Positions 1 through 10,955 of a DNA stretch of 64,000 nt are shown piece after piece; within the stretch, counting starts at the first letter, position 1, and each line of letters starts with the position of its first letter. The stretch lies in assembly GCF_025642135.1 (NCBI RefSeq), contig NZ_CP106793.1:5486001-5550000 (forward strand), read 5' to 3'. The translations under genes and the position numbers were made by a program. The notes under the pieces are model-generated. The model made no database searches. It was not told the DNA's origin and worked only from the letters and a program-made list of their open reading frames with translations. The DNA is from Streptomyces cynarae (GTDB taxonomy: Bacteria > Actinomycetota > Actinomycetes > Streptomycetales > Streptomycetaceae).

Positions 1-175
1 GGGTCACAGGTGCTCCTCGTCGGTACTTGGAATACAAAGCATCGCCCTACCCAGAAGCATGTTCCTCCATGGGTGGGCGAAACCACGAGCCTAACAATTC
101 ACCGGCGAAAGGGGGAGGACATAAGCCATCAGAATTACGTCAACGCAGGTCAGCGGCTACGCGACACGAGTGATG
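1..175. other. Left edge, no gene recognised
   Basis: This 175-base edge is less G/C-rich than what follows and shows no reading frame with normal Streptomyces codon bias. A short plus-strand frame from base 10 has poor codon bias and no family resemblance. It is probably the intergenic space downstream of the minus-strand gene ending at 176. Confidence 0.5.
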
Positions 176-574
176 TCAGTCGGCGTGACAGCCCAGCAGC
201 TCCGCCGTCGTCCCCGGCGCGGTGGTGCGCAGCGTGACGACCTTGTCGATCTCTGTGGCGTGCCCGCCGAAACGGAAGTCCGCGCGGCCCACCTCGGTTC
301 CGTCCGCCGCCTGGGACCGCAGGGTGCAGTAGCCGGTGGCGTCGGCGTCCTTGCGTACCTCCAGGTGGGCCTTGACCGTGTCCTGCGAGGCCTCGAACGT
401 GATGACCTGGCCGCTGATCTCGTTCTGGCCGACATAGTGGTACGCGAACCAGCCGACGAGCGCGAGGAGCACCGCTCCCAGCGCACTGCCGACGATCTTG
501 AGCGTGCGGTCGGCGCGCTCGTCCGAGGAGCGCCCGTAGCGGTCCTCGGGCAGCCGCGTGCTCACCGTGGTCAT
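176..574 (-). CDS. DUF4307-type membrane-anchored protein
   Basis: A 132-residue protein with a short polar N-terminus, one membrane segment at about residues 24-47 and a C-terminal extracytoplasmic domain. It fits the actinobacterial DUF4307 family, commonly found divergent from mca as here. The start is the ATG at 574, 5-8 bases after a purine-rich AGAGGAC ribosome site; a longer in-frame extension upstream lacks codon bias. Function is unknown; the link to mycothiol metabolism is inferred only from position. The 159-base gap to mca must hold both promoters. Confidence 0.82.
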   Translation of the reverse strand: MTTVSTRLPEDRYGRSSDERADRTLKIVGSALGAVLLALVGWFAYHYVGQNEISGQVITFEASQDTVKAHLEVRKDADATGYCTLRSQAADGTEVGRADFRFGGHATEIDKVVTLRTTAPGTTAELLGCHAD

Positions 575-733
575 GATCGTCCTCTCGACCGGGGGCCGGG
601 ACGGATGTCCCGAAAAGGACGTCCGGGGACCGGGCCCGGAATTTTTTCGCCCCCCGGTTCGGTCACTATAGAAGCCGCCCATCGCGCCGCATCACACCGG
701 GCGCCGACTTGCCGACTGACCGAGGATCGAGTC

Positions 734-1612
734 TTGACTGACCAACTGCGACTGATGGCCGTGCACGCCCACCCCGACGACGAGTCGAGCAAGGGCGCGG
801 CCACCATGGCGAAGTACGTGTCCGAGGGGGTGGACGTGCTCGTGGTGACCTGCACGGGCGGGGAGCGCGGCTCCATCCTCAACCCGAAGCTCCAGGGCGA
901 CAAGTACATCGAGGAGCACATCCACGAGGTACGCAAGAAGGAGATGGACGAGGCCCGCGAGATCCTCGGCGTCAAGCAGGAGTGGCTGGGCTTCGTCGAC
1001 TCGGGTCTGCCCGAGGGCGATCCGCTGCCCCCGCTGCCGGAGGGCTGCTTCGCGCTGGAGGACGTCGACAAGGCGGCCGGCGAGCTGGTCCGCAAGATCC
1101 GCGACTTCCGCCCGCAGGTGATCACCACCTACGACGAGAACGGCGGCTACCCGCACCCCGACCACATCATGACCCACAAGATCTCGATGGTGGCGTTCGA
1201 GGGCGCGGCGGACACCGAGAAGTACCCGGAGGCGGAGTTCGGCCCCGCGTGGCAGCCGCTGAAGCTGTACTACAACCAGGGCTTCAACCGGCCCCGCACC
1301 GAGGCCCTGCACAAGGCGCTGCTCGAGCGTGGGCTGGAGTCCCCGTACGGGGAGTGGCTGAAGCGGTGGGACGAGTTCAACCGCGCCGAGCGCACCCTGA
1401 CCACCCACATCCCCTGCGCCGACTTCTTCGAGATCCGCGACAAGGCGCTGATCGCGCACCGCACGCAGATCGACCCCGACGGCGGCTGGTTCCGGGTCCC
1501 GCTGGAACTCCAGAAGGAGATCTGGCCGACGGAGGAGTACGAGCTTGCGAAGTCGCTCGTGGACACCTCGCTCCCGGAGGACGACCTCTTTGCAGGCGTC
1601 CGCCGGTCCTGA
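734..1612 (+). CDS. mca: Mycothiol S-conjugate amidase Mca
   Basis: A 292-residue LmbE/PIG-L-fold metal amidase. It hydrolyses mycothiol S-conjugates of electrophiles and antibiotics to a mercapturic acid plus GlcN-inositol, a cytoplasmic detoxification step. The N-terminal zinc motif HAHPDDE is at residues 11-17 and the distal HPDH at 141-144; together these give the His-Asp-His ligand set of Mca and MshB. The family's length and the conserved N-terminus favour the TTG at 734, which has GAGGA seven bases upstream. The same frame is open to base 170, but that part is the shadow of the divergent gene. Mca rather than MshB is inferred from length and neighbours. Confidence 0.93.
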   Translation: MTDQLRLMAVHAHPDDESSKGAATMAKYVSEGVDVLVVTCTGGERGSILNPKLQGDKYIEEHIHEVRKKEMDEAREILGVKQEWLGFVDSGLPEGDPLPPLPEGCFALEDVDKAAGELVRKIRDFRPQVITTYDENGGYPHPDHIMTHKISMVAFEGAADTEKYPEAEFGPAWQPLKLYYNQGFNRPRTEALHKALLERGLESPYGEWLKRWDEFNRAERTLTTHIPCADFFEIRDKALIAHRTQIDPDGGWFRVPLELQKEIWPTEEYELAKSLVDTSLPEDDLFAGVRRS

Positions 1613-1618
1613 GGGACA

Positions 1619-1888
1619 ATGCCTGACATGAGCGCAAGCGTGAGCCTGGCTGTGACGCACCTGGTGCCGCTGGCCGAGGTCGACGAGAACAAGGTCACCC
1701 CCGGTGTCCTCGGCTTCATCGTCTTCGCGGTGATGGCACTGGCCGTGTGGGGACTGATGAAGTCCATGAACAAGCACATGGGCAAGGTGTCCTTCGAGGA
1801 GGACGCCGATGCCTCGAGCGAGGAAGCCGGGAAGAAGGGCTCGGGCACGGCGGCGGCCAAGGGCACGCCCAAGGCTCAGCAGGGCTGA
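1619..1888 (+). CDS. Small single-pass membrane protein
   Basis: An 89-residue protein starting six bases after the mca stop, so almost certainly co-transcribed with it. A hydrophobic segment at about residues 28-46 is followed by a charged, Glu- and Lys-rich tail with low-complexity Ala/Gly at the end. Small proteins of this kind are regularly seen next to mca in streptomycetes. No function is known; a membrane role linked to mycothiol metabolism is only a guess from position. Confidence 0.72.
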   Translation: MPDMSASVSLAVTHLVPLAEVDENKVTPGVLGFIVFAVMALAVWGLMKSMNKHMGKVSFEEDADASSEEAGKKGSGTAAAKGTPKAQQG

Positions 1889-2106
1889 CGGCTCAGCCGA
1901 GCCGGCGGCTCCCTGCTCGTCCCCGGCTGCTCTCGCCTCGGGATGAGCTTGCGCTCCGCGGTGCCGTGAACGGTTCCGGCCGATTCGGCACCGCCGGGCG
2001 ACACCGCCGTGGCCGGAAGGCGCCCGCACACGCGAAACGCGCTTGTGGGCCCGCCCGGTCAGACCGCTGTTCTCCGCGGTGCCCGTTGCCGTGGGAGAGT
2101 GGAACG

Positions 2107-4215
<2,109 letters not shown>

Positions 4216-4224
4216 AACGCCTCA

Positions 4225-4241
4225 TGGAACGATTGGTTCCA
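4225..4241. other. Short inverted repeat after the DUF255 gene
   Basis: TGGAAC and GTTCCA flank a five-base spacer, starting ten bases after the stop codon at 4215. No T-run follows, so a classical terminator is not shown. It could equally be an ECF-sigma -35-like element (GGAAC) for the downstream operon. The rest of 4216-4418 is unusually A/T-rich for this genome and probably holds the promoter of the glycan operon. Confidence 0.3.
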
Positions 4242-4377
4242 GATGGTCGGATTGAGCAGGTGTTCGGATAGATCCCCGTAAGGAACCGGCTGTTCCGAAA
4301 CAAGCTATTTATCTGAAGAGCTCCCGGGCTTCACAGTTCCCTCCTAGTCTCTCCATGGTGGCGCGACAGAAGTAACA

Positions 4378-4393
4378 CCCTGTCGCGACAGGG
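4378..4393. promoter_or_regulatory. Perfect 16-bp palindrome before the glycan operon
   Basis: CCCTGTCGCGACAGGG is a perfect dyad 25 bases upstream of the TTG start of the GT2 gene; a half-site-like GCGCGACAG lies just before it at 4361-4369. The position, within the likely 5' leader or promoter, suggests a repressor operator. The cognate regulator is not identifiable from the window. Confidence 0.45.
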
Positions 4394-4418
4394 GGTTTGG
4401 GGATCTGGGGGGATCTTT

Positions 4419-5696
4419 TTGCTGACGTCTGTCTTCATTGCCGTCGTCTCGCTGGCCTTGTTCTGGATGGCCGCTTTCACTCTGTGGTGGCAGATGCACG
4501 CGTGGCGCACGCCCGAGGTGCTCGCCTCCACCCGGTTCAGCAGTCCGGACGGCGCCGAGCACGTGTCGTTCTCGCTGCTGCTGCCCGCGAGACACGAGCA
4601 GGCCGTGCTGGACCACACGATCCAGCGGCTGCTCGAGTCCACCCACACCGACTTCGAGATCATCGTCATCGTGGGACACGACGACCCGGAGACCACCGAG
4701 GTCGCCCGCAGGGCCGCGACCCGGGACGCACGGGTCCGCGTCGTCGTCGACCACCACGAGAAGAAGAACAAGCCGAAGGCCATGAACACGGCGCTGCCGC
4801 ACTGCCGCGGCGATGTCGTCGGGGTCTTCGACGCCGAGGACCAGGTCCACCCGGAGCTGCTCGCCCATGTCGACCACGCGTTCCGCACCACGGGCGCGGA
4901 CGTGGTCCAGGGCGGGGTGCAGCTGATCAACTTCCACTCGAGCTGGTACAGCCTGCGCAACTGCCTGGAGTACTTCTTCTGGTTCCGCTCCCGGCTGCAC
5001 CTGCACGCGCAGAAGGGGTTCATCCCGCTCGGCGGCAACACCGTCTTCGTCCGGACCGACGTCCTCCGGGAGGCCGACGGCTGGGACCCCGACTGCCTCG
5101 CGGAGGACTGCGACCTGGGCGTCAGGCTCTCCAGCGTCGGCAAGAAGGTCGTCGTCGCCTATGACTCCGACATGGTGACCCGGGAGGAAACCCCCGGCTC
5201 GCTGATGTCTCTGCTCAAGCAGCGCACCCGCTGGAACCAGGGCTTCCTCCAGGTCTACCGCAAGAAGGACTGGAGGCAACTGCCCGGCTTCGGACAGCGG
5301 CTGCTCGCCCGCTACACCCTGATGACGCCGTTCCTGCAGGCGTTCTCCGGCGTCGTCATCCCACTCAACGCCGCAGTCGCCCTCTTCCTGGACGTTCCGG
5401 TCGGCGTCGCCTTCCTCACCTTCCTTCCGCTCGTGACCGCCGCGGTCACCTTCGTCTTCGAGGTCGTCGGACTGCACGACTTCGGCAAGCAGTACGGGCT
5501 GCGCGTGCGCCTGGTCCACTACGGGAAGCTCGTCGTGGGCGGCCCCTTCTACCAGGTGCTCCTCGCCGGCGCCGCGATCCGCGCCGTCTGGCGCGAGCAG
5601 CGCGGCCGCAACGACTGGGAGCTGACCAGCCACGTCGGCGCCCACCTGGCCACGACCGGCGTGATCCGCGAGTCCCGAGAGGACGTTGCTGCGTGA
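4419..5696 (+). CDS. Processive family 2 glycosyltransferase (cellulose/hyaluronan-synthase-like)
   Basis: A 425-residue membrane glycosyltransferase. After an N-terminal membrane segment comes a GT-A domain with the substrate Asp residues, DAED near residue 137, the catalytic AED near 227 and QRTRW near 266, which is the Q/RxxRW signature of processive beta-glycan synthases. Three or four C-terminal membrane segments would form the translocation channel. The TTG at 4419 follows a GGGGGGATC ribosome site. It overlaps the next gene by four bases, so the two are translationally coupled. The polymer made is unknown. Confidence 0.85.
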   Translation: MLTSVFIAVVSLALFWMAAFTLWWQMHAWRTPEVLASTRFSSPDGAEHVSFSLLLPARHEQAVLDHTIQRLLESTHTDFEIIVIVGHDDPETTEVARRAATRDARVRVVVDHHEKKNKPKAMNTALPHCRGDVVGVFDAEDQVHPELLAHVDHAFRTTGADVVQGGVQLINFHSSWYSLRNCLEYFFWFRSRLHLHAQKGFIPLGGNTVFVRTDVLREADGWDPDCLAEDCDLGVRLSSVGKKVVVAYDSDMVTREETPGSLMSLLKQRTRWNQGFLQVYRKKDWRQLPGFGQRLLARYTLMTPFLQAFSGVVIPLNAAVALFLDVPVGVAFLTFLPLVTAAVTFVFEVVGLHDFGKQYGLRVRLVHYGKLVVGGPFYQVLLAGAAIRAVWREQRGRNDWELTSHVGAHLATTGVIRESREDVAA

Positions 5697-7336
5697 CCTC
5701 CACTCTTCCCGCGGCGACCGAGACGAAGGTCCCCGCGCAGGGCACACCTGTCCCCGAAACCGTCCCCGTCCCCCGTCCGGCGTTCCGTTTCCGCGGCTCT
5801 CGTCCCGATCTGATCCTGTGCGGCGTGCTCCTCGCCGCGATCCTGACGGTGCAGGGCTGGAACATCGCCGACTACCCGACCCTCAGCGACGACGAGGGCA
5901 CCTACCTCGCCCAGGCATGGGCCGTGCAGAACGGCCACGGGCTCGCCCACTACACCTACTGGTACGACCACCCGCCGCTCGGCTGGATCCAGATCGCCCT
6001 GCTCACCTGGATCCCCGCCCACCTTGACGCCGGCCTGATGACGGTCGGCTCGATGCGGGTCGCAATGCTGCTGGTCAGCGCGGTGAGCGCGGTCCTCGTC
6101 CACGTCCTCGCCCGCCGTCTGAAGCTGCCGATGTGGGCCTCCGGACTGGCCATGGTCCTCTTCGGGCTCTCCCCGCTGTCGGTGGTGCTCCAGCGGGAGA
6201 TCTTCCTCGACAACATCGCGGTGATGTGGACGCTGCTCGCGTTCACCCTGGCCGCCTCCCCGAGCCGTCACCTCTGGCACCACTTCGGCGCGGGGCTCGC
6301 CGCCGCCGCGGGCGTCCTGACCAAGGAGACGATGCTCGTCGTCCTGCCCGCCGTCTTCCTCACCATGTGGCGCCACAGCCACCGCGACACCCGGAAGTTC
6401 GCGCTCACCGGCGCGATCACGGCGTGCGCGCTCATCGGGCTGTCGTACCCCCTCTTCGCCCTGCTCAAGGGCGAGTTGCTGCCGGGCGCGGGCCATGTCT
6501 CCCTGTGGGACGGCATCCGCTACCAGATGAGCCGGGCCGGCTCCGGATTCATCCTCGACCCCGGCTCCGGCTCCTACGGCGTCCTGCACTCCTGGCTCTA
6601 CTACGACCGTGTCCTGCCGCTCGGCGGCCTCGCCGGGGCGCTGCTGGTCCTGCTCACCTTGCGCTGGTCGGTCACCGCCCGGACGCTCGCCGGGCCCGCG
6701 CTCGCCGTCGCCGTCCTCACCCTGGTCGCGATGCGGCCGAGCGGCTACCTGCCCGCGATGTACGTCATCCAGGCGCTGCCCTTCCTCGCCCTGGTCCTGG
6801 CGGGCACCGCCGCGAGCGTCGTCCACCTGGTGACGCGCCGGTGGCGCGGCGGGACCGAGATGCCGTACGTCACCTGGGCGCGGTACGCCGTGGCGGCCCT
6901 GCTCGTGGCCGCCGCCGGGGCGTACGTCGTGCCGCGCTGGTACGACGGCGACCGCACCGCCGTCACCGCCGACGCCAACGCCCCCTACCGGGCCGCCTCG
7001 CACTGGCTCGGCAGCCAGGTGAGCGACCCGAAGGACACCCGGGTCCTCGTCGACGACGCCCTCTGGCTCGACCTGGTGCACGCCGGGTACCGGCCCGGGC
7101 TCGGCGCCGTCTGGTTCTACAAGGCCGACCTCGACCCGGCGGTGACCAGGACGATGCCGCGCGGCTGGCGCGACCTCGACTACGTGGTCGCGTCCCCGAC
7201 GGTGCGGCGCGACGCGGTCGACCTGCCCAATGTCAGGGCCGCTCTCCAGCACTCCACGCCGGTCGCCACCTTCGGCACCGGGCCGGACCGGATCGAGATC
7301 CGCCGGGTCGACCGGTCGGCGGGAGGCGGCCGATGA
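5693..7336 (+). CDS. GT39-like polyprenol-phosphate-sugar transferase
   Basis: A 547-residue integral membrane protein of the ArnT/PMT superfamily (GT-C fold). The first extracytoplasmic loop has the acidic DDEGTY motif near residue 66 and a following DHPPLGW motif, both typical of the family, then about ten more membrane segments and a soluble C-terminal domain. Such enzymes transfer a sugar from polyprenyl phosphate to a lipid, protein or glycan outside the membrane. It starts at a GTG whose TGA overlaps the previous stop, and its own end overlaps the next gene by four bases. The next gene probably makes its donor. Confidence 0.85.
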   Translation: MTSTLPAATETKVPAQGTPVPETVPVPRPAFRFRGSRPDLILCGVLLAAILTVQGWNIADYPTLSDDEGTYLAQAWAVQNGHGLAHYTYWYDHPPLGWIQIALLTWIPAHLDAGLMTVGSMRVAMLLVSAVSAVLVHVLARRLKLPMWASGLAMVLFGLSPLSVVLQREIFLDNIAVMWTLLAFTLAASPSRHLWHHFGAGLAAAAGVLTKETMLVVLPAVFLTMWRHSHRDTRKFALTGAITACALIGLSYPLFALLKGELLPGAGHVSLWDGIRYQMSRAGSGFILDPGSGSYGVLHSWLYYDRVLPLGGLAGALLVLLTLRWSVTARTLAGPALAVAVLTLVAMRPSGYLPAMYVIQALPFLALVLAGTAASVVHLVTRRWRGGTEMPYVTWARYAVAALLVAAAGAYVVPRWYDGDRTAVTADANAPYRAASHWLGSQVSDPKDTRVLVDDALWLDLVHAGYRPGLGAVWFYKADLDPAVTRTMPRGWRDLDYVVASPTVRRDAVDLPNVRAALQHSTPVATFGTGPDRIEIRRVDRSAGGGR

Positions 7337-8535
7337 GCCAGGAATCCACCGTCCCCGGCGAACTGGGCGATCCGGCCGTAAGGGCCGCCGAGCCACCCGA
7401 GCCGGGGGCCGTCACCATCGTCGTCCCGACCTTCAACGAGTCGGGGAACATCCGTGAACTGCTGCATCGGATCACCGAGTCGGTGCCGTCCCGCCTGCCC
7501 TGCGAGGTCCTCTTTGTCGACGACTCCACCGACGACACCCCGGACGTGATCGTCCGCGAGGCGCAGGACTGCCCGTTCCCGGTCACCGTCCTGCACCGGG
7601 ACGAGCCGGTCGGCGGGCTCGGCGGGGCCGTCGTCGAGGGACTGAAGGCGGCCGGCTCCGACTGGATCGTCGTCATGGACGGCGACCTCCAGCACCCGCC
7701 TTCCCTGGTCCCGGAGCTGATCGGCACCGGAGAGCGCACGAACGCCGGGCTCGTGGTCGCCTCCCGCTACATCAAGGGCGGCAGCCGGGCCGGCCTCGCG
7801 GGCGGCTACCGGATCGCCGTCTCCCGCGGCGCGACCTGGCTGACCAAGACGTTGTTCCCGCGCAGGCTGCGCGGTATCAGCGACCCGATGAGCGGCTTCT
7901 TCGCGATCCGCCGCAGCGCGGTCACCGCGGAGATCCTCCGGCCGCTCGGCTACAAGATCCTCCTGGAACTCGCCGTGCGCAGCAGGCCGCGTGAGGTGAC
8001 CGAGGTGCCGTTCGTCTTCCAGGAGCGGTTCGCGGGCCGGTCCAAGTCGACGGCGCAGGAGGGCTTCCGCTTCCTGCGCCACCTGGTGGGGCTGCGCACC
8101 GCCTCCCCGCTCGCGCGCATGGTCGCCTTCGGGCTGATCGGCGCGTCCGGTTTCGTACCGAACCTGGTCGGCCTGTGGGCGCTGACCAGGCTCGGAGTGC
8201 ACTACCTGCCGGCGGAGATCCTCGCCAACCAGCTCGGCGTCGCCTGGAACTTCCTGCTCATAGAGCAACTGCTGTTCCGCGAGCGGCGCCGGCACCGTCG
8301 CTGGTGGGACCGGGTGGGCCGGTTCGCGCTCCTCGCCAACGCGGACCTGGTGCTGCGCATCCCGCTGATCGCACTGCTGGTCGGCACGTTCGGCGTGGGC
8401 GTACTGCCCGCCACCGCGCTCGCGCTGGTCATGACCTTCGTCCTGCGCTTCGTGGGGACCGAGGCGCTGGTCTACCTCCCCCGCCGGGGCCGCGCCCCGG
8501 AGAGCGGGAGCCGCACAGCAAGGAGAGCCGTATGA
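7333..8535 (+). CDS. Polyprenol-phosphate glycosyltransferase fused to GtrA domain
   Basis: A 400-residue two-domain protein. Residues about 20-250 form a GT2 domain of the dolichol-phosphate mannose synthase type, with VPTFNESGN, a DDSTDDTPD segment and DGDLQHPP. Residues about 265-390 contain four membrane segments of the GtrA family, thought to help flip or present lipid-linked sugars. The ATG at 7333 overlaps the preceding TGA. The gene likely charges polyprenyl phosphate with mannose or glucose for the GT39-like enzyme upstream. Sugar identity cannot be read from sequence. Confidence 0.87.
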   Translation: MSQESTVPGELGDPAVRAAEPPEPGAVTIVVPTFNESGNIRELLHRITESVPSRLPCEVLFVDDSTDDTPDVIVREAQDCPFPVTVLHRDEPVGGLGGAVVEGLKAAGSDWIVVMDGDLQHPPSLVPELIGTGERTNAGLVVASRYIKGGSRAGLAGGYRIAVSRGATWLTKTLFPRRLRGISDPMSGFFAIRRSAVTAEILRPLGYKILLELAVRSRPREVTEVPFVFQERFAGRSKSTAQEGFRFLRHLVGLRTASPLARMVAFGLIGASGFVPNLVGLWALTRLGVHYLPAEILANQLGVAWNFLLIEQLLFRERRRHRRWWDRVGRFALLANADLVLRIPLIALLVGTFGVGVLPATALALVMTFVLRFVGTEALVYLPRRGRAPESGSRTARRAV

Positions 8536-10955
8536 GAACCGTCCGCAGACTCCGCATATCCCGTAGACGCAGAACCGCCCTGCTCGCCGTGACGGGCCTG
8601 ACCGCGGGCCTGCTCCTGACCTCGCCGCAGCCCGCGTCCGCCGCCAACCTCATCAAGAACCCCGGTTTCGAGACCGCCGGAACCGACGGGATGCCGTACT
8701 GCTGGGAGAAGTCCGGCTGGGGCGACAACGACTTCACCTTCACCACCACCAGCGACGCCCACACCGGCGGCAAGGCCATGAAGGTCGAGCTGACCCGCCG
8801 CGTGAGCGGCGACCGCAAGGCGCTCATCACCGAGTCCGCGAACTGCGCTCCGGTGGTCACGCCGGGCAAGCAGTACGACCTGTCGCTCTGGTACAAGTCG
8901 ACGACCCCGGACACCTCGGTCACCCTGTTCCGGCACGACAAGACGGCGGGCTGGCAGTACTGGACCGACCTCAAGACCCTCGACATGAGCTCCGCCTGGG
9001 CCCAGGCGAGCGTGCGCACCCCGGCGGTCCCGGACGGCACCGACCTGATCACCTGGGGTGTGTCGGTCTACGGCACCGGGTCCGTCACCACCGACGACTA
9101 CACGATGGAGCAGGTCGCCGACCCGCTGCCGCCCGCGCAGTGCACGGGTACCGCCGACCAGTGCGCGAACGGAAGCTGGACGGTCCTTCCCACCCAGAAC
9201 CCGGTCCGCTCCATGCACTCCGTCGTCCTCAACAACGGCAAGGTGCTGCTGATCGCCGGCTCCGGCAACAGCGAGGAGAACTTCGCGGCGGGCTCGTTCA
9301 CCAGCGCCGTCTACGACCCGTCGAACGGCTCGTACAAGGTGATCCCCACCCCGAAGGACATGTTCTGCGCCGGGCACATCCAGCTCCAGGACGGGCGCGT
9401 GCTGGTGCTCAGCGGCAACAAGGCGTACCCGGTGCCGGGCGGGCACGGCTACGAGGGGTTCAAGGACTCGTACATCTTCGACCCGAAGACGGAGACGTAC
9501 TCCAAGACGAACGACCTCAACGACGGCCACTGGTACCCGTCGGCGACCGAGCTCGGCAACGGTGACGTCATCTCCTTCGGCGGACTGCGCGAGGACTCCA
9601 CAGGCTCGGTGACCACCGAGTACTGGTCGGACAAGGACCAGCAGTGGCTGCCGCTGTGGAAGGTCAACCAGACCTGGTCGTACTGGGGCCTGTACCCGTC
9701 GATGATCCTGATGCAGGACGGCCGCCTGTTCTACTCGGGCAGCCATGTCTTCGGCAACAACATCCCGGGCACCGGCTCGGCGATCTACGACTACAACGCC
9801 AACACGATCACGCAGATCCCCGGCCTGCAGAACAAGGACGAGCGCGACCAGTCGGCGAGCGTGCTGCTGCCCCCGGCGCAGGACCAGAAGGTCCTCACCA
9901 TCGGCGGCGGCAACATCGACTCCAACCCGGACGCGGGCCGGCTGACGGACATCATCGACCTCAAGCAGGCCAACCCGTCCTACGTCGCCGGGCCGCCGCT
10001 GCCGCAGGGCACGGTCGACCTCGGAAGCGGCAAGGTCGCCGAGACCGGCAACCAGGGCAAGATGTACGTCTCCGCGGTCCTGATGCCCGACGGCAAGGTG
10101 CTGGAGACGGGTGGCGCACTGCACAACCGGGCCGACCCGGTCTACGAGTCGTCGATCTTCGACCCGAACACCTCCACGTTCGACCCGGTGGCCGCCGACC
10201 CCGAGTCCCGCGGCTACCACTCCTCCGCGTTCCTGCTGCCGGACGGCCGCGTCATGGCGACCGGCGACAACCCGGGCAACGGCACGTGGAACCACAACGT
10301 GTCGGTCTACTCCCCGCCGTACCTGTTCAAGGGCACCCGCCCGACGATCACCTCGGTGATCACGAACGAGTGGACGTACGGCACCACGCAGCGCATCACG
10401 GTCGACCGGCCCATCGCGAAGGCGGAGCTGATCCGGCCCGCGGCGGTCACCCACTCCTCCGACCCGAACCAGCGGTTCGTGGACCTGCCGCTGTCGGCGG
10501 ACGGCAACAACGTCGACCTGAACGTGACGAGCAACCCCGACCTGGCCCCGCCCGGCTGGTACATGCTCTTCGCGGCCGACGCGAACGGCGTCCCGTCCGT
10601 GGCCCAGTGGATCCACCTGCGGGGCCCGGCGGCCCTGAGCGCGGACACCGCCACCGCCCACGTCCACTCCTTCGCCGACTCCCTGGAGGGCAGGACGACG
10701 AGCGCGGGTCCCAAGCGCACCTCGCAGAAAGTCAGCCCGACCATCTCCGGCTGCGACCGGCACTACGGCTCGGTCAACGTGTGCGTGCCGACGGTCTTCC
10801 CGCCCGAGGTGGAGAAGACGACGGCCGCCCGCTGCGCCTGGCTGAAGGCGAACGACTACGGCCGCCTGAAGGTCAACGGCAAGGACGACCCGCTGGGCCT
10901 CGACCCGAACGGGGACGGGGTGGCGTGCTCCCGGGGTGACATGAAGAGGCGTTAG
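8532..10955 (+). CDS. Secreted copper radical oxidase (galactose oxidase/GlxA-like) with excalibur domain
   Basis: An 807-residue exported enzyme. A signal peptide (cleavage near ASA, about residue 37) precedes an N-terminal beta-sandwich of the carbohydrate-binding type, then a kelch propeller and a DUF1929 domain. All copper ligands of the galactose oxidase family can be matched: the cross-linking Cys at 279 (DMFCAGH), Tyr335 (HWYPS), Tyr562-His563 (GYHSS) and His641 (THSSDPNQRF). The last 80 residues are an extra excalibur-type calcium-binding domain with DPNGDGVAC. It overlaps the GtrA-fusion gene and is the last gene of the operon, so it probably oxidises the exported glycan. This resembles the CslA-GlxA pairing of streptomycetes but with a different gene set. 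Confidence 0.9.
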   Translation: MRTVRRLRISRRRRTALLAVTGLTAGLLLTSPQPASAANLIKNPGFETAGTDGMPYCWEKSGWGDNDFTFTTTSDAHTGGKAMKVELTRRVSGDRKALITESANCAPVVTPGKQYDLSLWYKSTTPDTSVTLFRHDKTAGWQYWTDLKTLDMSSAWAQASVRTPAVPDGTDLITWGVSVYGTGSVTTDDYTMEQVADPLPPAQCTGTADQCANGSWTVLPTQNPVRSMHSVVLNNGKVLLIAGSGNSEENFAAGSFTSAVYDPSNGSYKVIPTPKDMFCAGHIQLQDGRVLVLSGNKAYPVPGGHGYEGFKDSYIFDPKTETYSKTNDLNDGHWYPSATELGNGDVISFGGLREDSTGSVTTEYWSDKDQQWLPLWKVNQTWSYWGLYPSMILMQDGRLFYSGSHVFGNNIPGTGSAIYDYNANTITQIPGLQNKDERDQSASVLLPPAQDQKVLTIGGGNIDSNPDAGRLTDIIDLKQANPSYVAGPPLPQGTVDLGSGKVAETGNQGKMYVSAVLMPDGKVLETGGALHNRADPVYESSIFDPNTSTFDPVAADPESRGYHSSAFLLPDGRVMATGDNPGNGTWNHNVSVYSPPYLFKGTRPTITSVITNEWTYGTTQRITVDRPIAKAELIRPAAVTHSSDPNQRFVDLPLSADGNNVDLNVTSNPDLAPPGWYMLFAADANGVPSVAQWIHLRGPAALSADTATAHVHSFADSLEGRTTSAGPKRTSQKVSPTISGCDRHYGSVNVCVPTVFPPEVEKTTAARCAWLKANDYGRLKVNGKDDPLGLDPNGDGVACSRGDMKRR

